64,000 nt of DNA from Proluteimonas flavola. Its GTDB lineage: Bacteria; Pseudomonadota; Gammaproteobacteria; Xanthomonadales; Xanthomonadaceae. The DNA lies in contig NZ_JAIWPU010000020.1 in the NCBI RefSeq assembly GCF_021191705.1, positions 1 through 64,000 of the forward strand. Direction: 5' to 3'. Below the pieces are notes generated by a model. The model searched no databases. It had not been told where the DNA came from and was given only the letters and a program-made list of their open reading frames with translations. Shown one piece after another: positions 57,660-64,000 of the stretch; positions within the stretch are counted from its first letter, which is position 1, and the number at the start of each line of letters is the position of its first letter. The position numbers and the translations under genes were made by a program.

Positions 57660-58943
57660 ATGGACGAGGCGATCGTTGTCTTCTCCCGGAAAGGGATTTT
57701 CCAGACCGCGATCGCCGCGCGCGACGTTCGCAGCCGGGAGCACGCACGCAAGTTGTGGCCCTTGGTGTCCTCTAGTGCATCACGGCAGATGGTGACATGG
57801 GTTAGCCCATCCTTTGAAAATGGGAAGCTGCGTCGGCGATCCCATTTCCGGATACTTCCTGCCCAGCACACCTATAGCCCCAAAGCGCACTTCGATGATG
57901 AAGAAGCCAGTCGGTGGCGCACCGTGCAGGAAAGCGCCGAACATCGACGAGCAAAGGAACTTGTCGCGGCTGAACTAGCCCGACGCTTGAACGCCGGACT
58001 TGCAATGCCCTGGGCGTTCAAGGACGCGGATGCGTCTGACTATCCGCTGGAAGGCAACTTGCTGCTTGGCGCCGATCGGGTGGCGATCGAGCACCTGCTG
58101 GAGACACCTTTCGGCAGCCAATTCCGACTCGACGTTGCCGTGCTCGGGCCGCCTGTCCAGACCGAGCCGATGGTGCTGGGGGGCGTCGAAATCGAACTCG
58201 GGCACGCCTTCGATGGGCGCAAGGCGCTAATCGGAAAATCGCTCGGATTCCCCCTCATCTCCATCGACATCACCGAGATGACGCTGGCAGAACTCACACC
58301 GGAATGGGCGCAGAAGGTGCTGACCGCCACCACGCGGAGTCATGAGCAAGGGCGCCGGCAGACGTACATCTACCTGCATGATCTCCTGTACCCCCTCTAC
58401 GCGCAGCTACCGGTATTTCTCGACGACGAACAACGCCACCAGTTCCTTGTGTTTGCGGACGACAACACCCTAAACAAGCTGGTGCGCTGGATGAACGCTC
58501 TGGCCGAAAAGCTGGAGTACCCGAAGGGTACGGTCGCCGTTGCCCTGGTCAATGGCAAGAACGAACAGTCGCGCAAGATGCTAGAACGCGCTGGACAGGT
58601 GCTTGGTCCCGACTGGGCTGAATTCAACGACCAGCGATGCCTGCGTCTGACCCTTCCGCGACCCAAAGGTCCGGCTGATCTCCAGGCTCATCGCTTCCAC
58701 ATGACGATGGCGCGCGTTCTGCTGTCGCACACCGATGCGCTCGTTGGCTACAAGTATTGCAACGGCGTGGACAACAACCACCCCGAAGAAGACGTGTGGG
58801 TTGCGCATCGCTGGATCGCCGACCTGAAAACGCATACCCAGCACCGCGTATTGCCAAAGCGACTGGCCGAACCGATCAACAGGTTGATCGCGGTGGTTTC
58901 GGACCTGCATCGCAATCACGTGGCAACCAGCCAAGAGGCGTGA
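57660..58943 (+). CDS. Putative CoiA-like PD-(D/E)XK nuclease
   Basis: A 427-residue protein of no family I can name with certainty. The region from about residue 90 to 200 looks like a restriction-type fold as in CoiA-like proteins: an N-terminal helix SAEHRRAKELVAAELA, then FRLDVAVLG with Asp158, GGVEIELGHAF with Glu177 and Glu179, and a following strand GFPLISIDI. The usual lysine is replaced by Glu in the ExE motif, so activity is open. The last 200 residues are unassigned. It starts 13 bases after the preceding gene and is followed by another nuclease-like gene after seven bases. Confidence 0.65.
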   Translation: MDEAIVVFSRKGIFQTAIAARDVRSREHARKLWPLVSSSASRQMVTWVSPSFENGKLRRRSHFRILPAQHTYSPKAHFDDEEASRWRTVQESAEHRRAKELVAAELARRLNAGLAMPWAFKDADASDYPLEGNLLLGADRVAIEHLLETPFGSQFRLDVAVLGPPVQTEPMVLGGVEIELGHAFDGRKALIGKSLGFPLISIDITEMTLAELTPEWAQKVLTATTRSHEQGRRQTYIYLHDLLYPLYAQLPVFLDDEQRHQFLVFADDNTLNKLVRWMNALAEKLEYPKGTVAVALVNGKNEQSRKMLERAGQVLGPDWAEFNDQRCLRLTLPRPKGPADLQAHRFHMTMARVLLSHTDALVGYKYCNGVDNNHPEEDVWVAHRWIADLKTHTQHRVLPKRLAEPINRLIAVVSDLHRNHVATSQEA

Positions 58944-58950
58944 CCATCCC

Positions 58951-59661
58951 ATGCCGGAAATCATCCTGCGGGCAGACATTCCAGTGGAGCTAAGGGCCAG
59001 GCTAGCCGAGTTGGATATCGACGTCCCTCTACGCTCAGACGGCCGCCGCAAGCATCATGCAGAGCGCTATTGCATCGCGCATCTGCTTGCGACACTGCCG
59101 GTCGAACAGTTCTCGTTCCCGCTGACTCTGACCCATTCGGACAAGCCGGATTTCCTCTTGGCAATGCCTGGCGCTGACGTGGGGATCGAGCACACCGAAG
59201 CCGTACCGGAGAACATCGCCCACGCGGATTTTCTTCGCGAAAAGGAAGGATTGGGGCCGGATGTCTACTTCACTCCCCATGTTAAACTAGGGGAGCCCAA
59301 GAAAACGGCCGACGAACTCCGTCGCGAGATCGAGGCCGATGAGTCCGGCTCTGGCTGGTGTGGCGATTCACCAGAGCGTGAATGGGCTGCAGCGATAGCG
59401 CACTGTGTCAAGGAGAAGATGCCGAAGGCAACAGCAGACGGCTTCGTTCGATATCCAGTCAACTGGCTGATCGTCTATGACAACTGGCCGCTGCCAGCGA
59501 TCGACTACGCCAAAGCGGCTTCGTACCTCGCGCCGCTTCTGGCGGACATGGATGCCTTTTCGGTATTCGACACGATCTTTGTCCATGACGATTCGCATAT
59601 GTGCGAGTTTCGTGATGCTCCAGTCATCCAGATGTTGCGACCGCTACAGGCGCCGCAGTAG
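58951..59661 (+). CDS. Unknown protein with a possible PD-(D/E)XK core
   Basis: A 236-residue cytoplasmic protein. Around residues 38-84 are an ER pair (HHAERYCIAHLLATL), KPDFLLAMPG with Asp67, and DVGIEHTEAV with Glu80 and Glu83, an order that fits the PD-(D/E)XK nuclease core, with histidine or threonine in place of lysine. The rest is mixed helix and strand with many acidic residues. Its final 38 bases overlap, tail to tail, the 3' end of the zinc-hook ATPase gene on the other strand. It is the last gene of the toxin-antitoxin-led operon. Confidence 0.6.
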   Translation: MPEIILRADIPVELRARLAELDIDVPLRSDGRRKHHAERYCIAHLLATLPVEQFSFPLTLTHSDKPDFLLAMPGADVGIEHTEAVPENIAHADFLREKEGLGPDVYFTPHVKLGEPKKTADELRREIEADESGSGWCGDSPEREWAAAIAHCVKEKMPKATADGFVRYPVNWLIVYDNWPLPAIDYAKAASYLAPLLADMDAFSVFDTIFVHDDSHMCEFRDAPVIQMLRPLQAPQ

Positions 59662-62272
59662 CAGTCGGTCCTGCTTTGCGCTTCTTGGCCGTCTCCACGC
59701 TGCGTTTGTCGATCTGCGCGCGCCATGTCTCCAGCGCCGTAATGTCGGCAAGCAGTTCATCCGGATCGGGGACTGCAACGCCGCCCAGAAGTGCCTTGTC
59801 GTGTGCGTAGTTCGAGCACTTCGTCATGCCGGCATTGACCTGGGCATAGTCCTCATCATCGACCACAACCCCGGCGAGTCGCTGGGTTTCCACGCCCTTG
59901 CGGAAACGAAGGATGACCTCGCGCAGCAGGACTTCTTCAACCGCGCGTTCCCATGCCATGCGCAATCGGAAATAGGCGTCGATGGTTTGCCGACGATGCT
60001 CCTGATCCTCGCCATCCTTGTGCAACTTGGCGATGGATTGCTGTTGAGCCTTTAGTGCGCCGATCCGCTTGCTCGCATTCTTTCCTTCAAACGGCAGCTC
60101 TGGATCGGCGACCCCGAATCCCTCGGCGCGGCGAACCAGGCTTTGGGTAGAAATTGCCACACCGGCCGATTTCGCTTCTTCCACCAGGAGGCACAGAAAG
60201 TAGATGTCATGAGTGAACACGACGACCTGGCGGTGCGCGGCTTCGGTGGCCAGGCGCCTTGCCACACGCTCTCGCCTGCGATGATCGAGCGAAGACACGG
60301 GATCATCGAACACGATGCCGCCCTTGCCCCCGCTCAATCCGACTTCGGCCAAAAAGGAACCGATCGCCACGGCGCGCTGTTCACCTTCGCTCAGGATGTC
60401 GCCGGGACTACGGCTTTGCGGCAGTTCCAATTTCAGTTTGTGCAAAGCCTTGCCCCTGTCGGCGCGACTCTGGAGCGAAACGCTCAACGTACCGACACTC
60501 AACGCCTTGAATTCGCGATTGAGCGCTTCAGCTAGTTCCTTGGACACAACCTTCTCGGCCATGTCCGATGCTTTCAGCGAGATGGCATTCGTCTTGACGG
60601 CGGATAGGCACTGCGCGAGTTTCGCCTGATGGCTGAGCTTGCTGACAGCCGTAACCACGGCGTCCCTGACTTGGCACAGTCTGACCCGCGCATCGAGTTC
60701 CGTGAACTGCTTCTGGAGCGCGGCGCGGGCCTTCTCGTCCGATGCCTTCTCCAAGGTTTCGGCCTCGGCGTTCAATTTGTCAGCCAGCGCTTGAAGTCGC
60801 GCCGCCGGGTTCACCAAGGCTTGAGCAACGCTCTCCCATTGGTGTGAGAGCACCGCCGCTTTGATGGCTTCCTGGCGAGTCGTCAGCAGCGTCTCGAACG
60901 CCTTGGTGTCGGCGGCCAGTTGCGGATCTAGGGTTTCAATCTCGCCGTGGGTCACATCGTCGATATTCAACGCCAGACTCTGCGCGATGAATGGCTTGTA
61001 TTCTGCGTACAGGGCGGTACGACGTGCCTGTGAGGTTTTTTCGGCCTCTTGCTGGATGAAGGCCTCGAAACGCAGCAAGCGAGCGGCGCCTTCTGCTAAA
61101 GGTTGCTGGCATAGCGGGCAAGGCGTATCTGAGCCCAGGTCGGGGAACGCCTTATCCGGGTGAGATTCGACGGCGAACTTGCGCGAGGCTTCGAACAATT
61201 CGCGCCAGACTTCTCCCCCGGTGCCCGGCAGCAGGTTCTCACTCTCCTTGAACTCCTTGGCTGCGAGCGCGGCAGCCGCCTGTGCGGTGCGATAACTGTC
61301 CGCCAAGCTACGGAGCTTGGCGACGACGGATTGGTCCACCAGCGCGCCTTTGCCAGTGGTATTTGTCGCTATGGCCGCGACGCGGCGGGCCCGCAAGCGC
61401 AATTGAGCTGCCTTCTCCTTCGGGTTGTTCTCCTTCAGGCTCTTGTCCAGCGCCACATGCTGAGCCAATTCTTCCGGCGCCAGGGTGGCCAGCGCGTCAA
61501 TCTGAGCTTGGGTTGTCTTCGCGGATAGTGATGCGATCAGCTTGCCGACCGCTGTGTCGCCTTGCAGCGGCGCAAACGCGGAGAGGTCAGCGGCGGATTG
61601 CGCATGTTCTGCATCAATCGCGGTCTTCAACTGTTTGCAAATTTTCGCCAGTGCCTCGAAGACATCAAGCCCATAAGGCACGTAGGAGAAATCATCCTCG
61701 CTGTCCAGGTAGGCCCGCGCGCATCGTGAGTCGAAGATTGCGAACGATGACAACTCGGGAGGCGCCGCCTTGCCGTGTGTCCATTGCACATCCTTTGCAA
61801 CACCGTCAACAGTAATTTCAAAGGCTGCTTCAGGAGCGCCCGCCTTGCCAGCGGGAAGATGGGCATTCGGATGAATTGCTTCGGTTTGGTCGCGGGCGCG
61901 ACAGGCGCGCTTGAGTACCCGCGAGTAGCCCGACTTACCCGAACCGTTGTCGCCGTAGATGACGGTCATTCCGGTGGCACTGAATGACAAGTGCTGATTT
62001 TCTGCAATCGCATTGACGTGCCGCATATTCTTCATTGCGAGCAGTTCTATGTGCGTTGTCACCTTGACCGGCGCCGGAATCTGGTCGGCCGTGAGCGGTT
62101 TGGGTTTACGGCCTTTCGGATCGGGGATGCCATGTGCCAACTTGAGCAACGCGAACAGATCGTCTTGGTCATCCGCCGTCAATGTCTGTTTGGCCAGCAG
62201 GCGCGCGACTGCATCGCTTTGCCATGCGGGCAACCCCTGAGTCCAAACCAGTATTTCTTGCAGTATCGACAT
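59624..62272 (-). CDS. SbcC/RloC-like AAA ATPase with zinc hook (AAA_13 type)
   Basis: An 882-residue SMC-like ATPase. Walker A is GDNGSGKS at 107-114. A central coiled-coil region has a CPLCQQP zinc hook at Cys385 and Cys388. The ABC signature is LSEGEQRAVAIGSF near 627, with Walker B and D-loop GGIVFDDPVSSLDH just after and a switch histidine in VVFTHDIYF. The C-terminal 200 residues (AYFRLRMAWERAVEEVLLRE, then KCSNYAHD) are helical and may be an effector, as in RloC, but the RloC nuclease motif is not recognised. Relatives are phage-defence or DNA-end sensors. It is convergent with the operon at 56134-59661. Confidence 0.85.
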   Translation of the reverse strand: MSILQEILVWTQGLPAWQSDAVARLLAKQTLTADDQDDLFALLKLAHGIPDPKGRKPKPLTADQIPAPVKVTTHIELLAMKNMRHVNAIAENQHLSFSATGMTVIYGDNGSGKSGYSRVLKRACRARDQTEAIHPNAHLPAGKAGAPEAAFEITVDGVAKDVQWTHGKAAPPELSSFAIFDSRCARAYLDSEDDFSYVPYGLDVFEALAKICKQLKTAIDAEHAQSAADLSAFAPLQGDTAVGKLIASLSAKTTQAQIDALATLAPEELAQHVALDKSLKENNPKEKAAQLRLRARRVAAIATNTTGKGALVDQSVVAKLRSLADSYRTAQAAAALAAKEFKESENLLPGTGGEVWRELFEASRKFAVESHPDKAFPDLGSDTPCPLCQQPLAEGAARLLRFEAFIQQEAEKTSQARRTALYAEYKPFIAQSLALNIDDVTHGEIETLDPQLAADTKAFETLLTTRQEAIKAAVLSHQWESVAQALVNPAARLQALADKLNAEAETLEKASDEKARAALQKQFTELDARVRLCQVRDAVVTAVSKLSHQAKLAQCLSAVKTNAISLKASDMAEKVVSKELAEALNREFKALSVGTLSVSLQSRADRGKALHKLKLELPQSRSPGDILSEGEQRAVAIGSFLAEVGLSGGKGGIVFDDPVSSLDHRRRERVARRLATEAAHRQVVVFTHDIYFLCLLVEEAKSAGVAISTQSLVRRAEGFGVADPELPFEGKNASKRIGALKAQQQSIAKLHKDGEDQEHRRQTIDAYFRLRMAWERAVEEVLLREVILRFRKGVETQRLAGVVVDDEDYAQVNAGMTKCSNYAHDKALLGGVAVPDPDELLADITALETWRAQIDKRSVETAKKRKAGPTATAAPVAVATSG

Positions 62273-62630
62273 AGCCCCCTCCAGTCCTTATTGCAAGTTT
62301 TACCCCAAATGGATGCATTGTGCGTCCCGGCGTTCTGCCGTCGGGTTCGCGGGCTGCGCCCCGCGCCTCGTGCCGAGTCGCGTCCATCCGGCTTTGACCC
62401 CTGACGCCTTCGGCCCTGACGGGCCTGCGCGCTCCGCTTGCGAAAGGCGGGGTTGTTGGGCGGGTGTGGGCGGTCTTGCTGTTCCTTTCACCGTACCACG
62501 GCGTTCTCGCCGTCAAGGGCTGTGCGCCTTTGGCGCTTGTGGCCGCGGCCATCTTCGACCCCTGACTGCTTGCGCTGCGCCGTGAGGCGCCGGTTCCGGG
62601 CAATTCCGCCCGAGCAACCGGAGCACGATC
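62273..62630. other. GC-rich gap before the RadC gene
   Basis: No supported gene. There are several small GC hairpins (gccttcggccctgacgggcc near 62408 and tgcgcctttggcgct near 62521) and repeated acccctgac words at 62397 and 62559. The words fit the long structured leaders often seen before genes on integrative elements. Confidence 0.4.
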
Positions 62631-63137
62631 ATGTCGCAATTTTCCCTCTCTTTCGATACTTCGCTGATGGTGCGCGATGGCCGCGGCCGTTACCGGCCGG
62701 CTGATACCGATCAGATTCTGGAGGCCGCGCGCCAGGTCATCGAACAGAAGATGCAGCGCGGCGAGGCGTTCACTTCGCCGGCGGCGGTCAAGGACTACCT
62801 GCGCGCCAAGCTGGCCGGCTTCGAGCACGAAGTCTTCGCGGTGCTGTTCCTGGATACGCGCCATCGGCTGATCGAGTACCGGGAGATGTTCCGTGGCACG
62901 ATCGACGGCGCATCGGTGTATCCGCGCGAAGTGGTCAAGGAGGCCCTGCGGTGCAATGCGGCGGCGGTGATCGTCAGTCACAACCATCCGAGCGGGAACC
63001 CGGAGCCGAGCGCGGCCGACCGGGTATTGACTGCGCGAATCAAGCAGGCGCTGGGCCTGGTGGACGTGCGCGTACTCGATCACGTCATCGTCGCTGGCGA
63101 CACCACAGCATCATTCGCCGAGCGTGGCCTGCTTTGA
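62631..63137 (+). CDS. RadC-family JAMM-domain protein
   Basis: A 168-residue protein with the RadC (MPN/JAMM) fold. The zinc motif is complete: the upstream glutamate region HEVFAVLFLDTRHRLIEYREMF (in part), then VIVSHNHPSGNPEPSAAD, the HxHx10D signature. The N-terminal helix-hairpin-helix of long chromosomal RadC is missing, so it is the short form carried on genomic islands and plasmids. Its function is unsettled in the family; anti-restriction or repair roles have been proposed. It is followed by a clear terminator. Confidence 0.9.
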   Translation: MSQFSLSFDTSLMVRDGRGRYRPADTDQILEAARQVIEQKMQRGEAFTSPAAVKDYLRAKLAGFEHEVFAVLFLDTRHRLIEYREMFRGTIDGASVYPREVVKEALRCNAAAVIVSHNHPSGNPEPSAADRVLTARIKQALGLVDVRVLDHVIVAGDTTASFAERGLL

Positions 63138-63139
63138 GC

Positions 63140-63165
63140 GAAGGGGGCTTCGCCCCCCCCTTTTT
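63140..63165 (+). terminator. Terminator of the RadC gene
   Basis: Stem gaagggggc facing gccccccc with a ttc loop, followed by a run of five T. Confidence 0.85.
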
Positions 63166-63258
63166 GCTGCATTCCGACTTGGCGGGTCTGCGCACGCTGC
63201 GTCGCCCCGTGAAGCGGGCGATGCATTATTGGTGAGGTTACCGGAACCAGTGGCGCAA

Positions 63259-64000
63259 TCAGCTGAGCCAAATCGCGCGTTTGGCGCGTTCGATACTTTC
63301 ACTAACGGGAATAGAGCCCGTTTCTGCCCGGGTCATCACGTCGAAGCGCTCCAAGGCTACAAGGACCTTGTCGAATTCAGTCACCAAATCGTTCTTCTGT
63401 GTAATTGACAGCGCGTTCACCCTTGCTTTGACGAATGGCTCAATGTCTTGCATTACTTGGACGGCATGTGAGCGATGACTATCTTCGGCCAGCATAGGAG
63501 CAACTATACGAAGTTTCTCGATGAGCATGTCGTAACGGGTTACAGAAGAAGCTGAGTCTTGCGTTTCACGCACTAATACATAATGCAAAGCCTGGGTGTC
63601 AATTTGATAAGTCTTGAAGCCCGGATTCTTTTCAGCTCGATCGTACGCCGTAATTAAAAATCGTTCCGTGGCATCGAGATCATCCATACTCATCATAAGG
63701 ATCGCATACTGTAGCCAGAATAGAGGCTCTGCATTAACGGCGCTATCGCGATGAAGTCGGTCATAGAGCGCAATCAAAGCCGCATGCCTATTAGGGTCAC
63801 GGCGCAGCGTCCAGTCAAGAGCCGAAAAACGCATCAGGCTACCAAGGATCTTCTGATAACCGCGGCTGCGCTTACGACGAACAGCCTCTACGACTAAACT
63901 ATAAACGGAATCCACGATCCAGCTTGTTTGGAAGTGATTTTGAATTAAATATTCTGAGAATAATGCGGATCTCGCCTGCACGTTGTCATCATCAAACTGA
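63259..64000 (-). CDS. 3' part of an unknown gene running off the window
   Basis: The frame is open from its stop at 63259 to the right edge with no upstream stop, so only the C-terminal 246 residues are seen. They are helical and look like tetratricopeptide-type repeats (EPLFWLQYAILMMSMDDLDATERFLITAYDRAEKNP, in part, then TYQIDTQALHYVLVRE). This resembles the tails of large NTPase or SIR2-like defence proteins, but I cannot name a family. Base composition is clearly lower in GC than the core genome, in keeping with foreign origin. A GTG at 63981 is possible as start but the upstream frame continues. Confidence 0.7.
   Translation of the reverse strand, partial: QFDDDNVQARSALFSEYLIQNHFQTSWIVDSVYSLVVEAVRRKRSRGYQKILGSLMRFSALDWTLRRDPNRHAALIALYDRLHRDSAVNAEPLFWLQYAILMMSMDDLDATERFLITAYDRAEKNPGFKTYQIDTQALHYVLVRETQDSASSVTRYDMLIEKLRIVAPMLAEDSHRSHAVQVMQDIEPFVKARVNALSITQKNDLVTEFDKVLVALERFDVMTRAETGSIPVSESIERAKRAIWLS

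Noticed and set aside
59477-60055. Plus-strand frame overlapping the ATPase gene
   Set aside because: It starts out of frame inside the 58951 gene and continues antisense to the conserved end of the ATPase.
62313-62585. Small plus-strand frame before the RadC gene
   Set aside because: Cys/Arg/Gly-rich sequence without homology or ribosome site; better read as a non-coding leader.

Overview
The window is a GC-rich chromosomal segment of a gammaproteobacterium, most likely a member of the Xanthomonadaceae/Lysobacteraceae (Luteimonas/Lysobacter type). The grounds are the very high GC content of the core genes, large TonB-dependent receptors, the gene sets trmD-rimM-rpsP, ribF-ileS-lspA-ispH and ffh-ypjD, and palindromic intergenic repeats of the gtcattcccgc type. 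This taxonomic call is inference from content; no database search was possible.

Layout. 0.5-11.4 kb holds a LysE-type exporter, a flavodoxin-fold oxidoreductase, a DNA-deoxyinosine glycosylase-like protein, two pirins, rlmKL, a small hydrolase coupled to a MOSC protein, an AmpD-like amidase and tesB with a DUF2007-type membrane protein. 11.5-19.6 kb holds an ECF-like sigma factor carrying its own membrane domain, a secreted four-EF-hand protein, bpt coupled to an EEP-family lipoprotein, and a TonB receptor coupled to a di-heme cytochrome c peroxidase. 19.6-30.2 kb holds ubiB-like and pncC genes, a second TonB receptor, mutS and katG, the last with an OxyR-like site upstream. 30.3-34.8 kb holds a Tat-signal SDR, a small lipoprotein, hslR, and a two-component operon flanked by a divergent pair of PepSY proteins. 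35.1-42.3 kb is the ribosome/tRNA operon rpsP-rimM-trmD-rplS, a pabC-like gene, a frameshifted nitronate monooxygenase, a membrane-anchored unknown and ffh. 42.4-54.6 kb holds ypjD, a PAP2 phosphatase, radA, a MASE2-GGDEF diguanylate cyclase, tRNA-Thr, ispH, lspA, ileS, ribF, murJ and rpsT.

From about 54.6 kb to the right edge is a genomic island. It starts with a P4-type tyrosine integrase directly downstream of rpsT. Next come a RelE/ParE-type toxin and XRE antitoxin pair with a well-formed promoter and operator, a TIGR02391-like protein, two proteins that look like PD-(D/E)XK nucleases, a convergent SbcC/RloC-like zinc-hook ATPase, a RadC-family protein, and finally the 3' part of a lower-GC gene that runs off the window. 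I read the stretch from the toxin-antitoxin pair to the ATPase as a candidate anti-phage defence cassette that I cannot match to a named system.

Two data-quality warnings. A 38-base G run facing long C runs at 43.29-43.39 kb is probably an assembly or base-calling artefact, and the nitronate monooxygenase frameshift lies in a short C run, so either may not be real in the organism.
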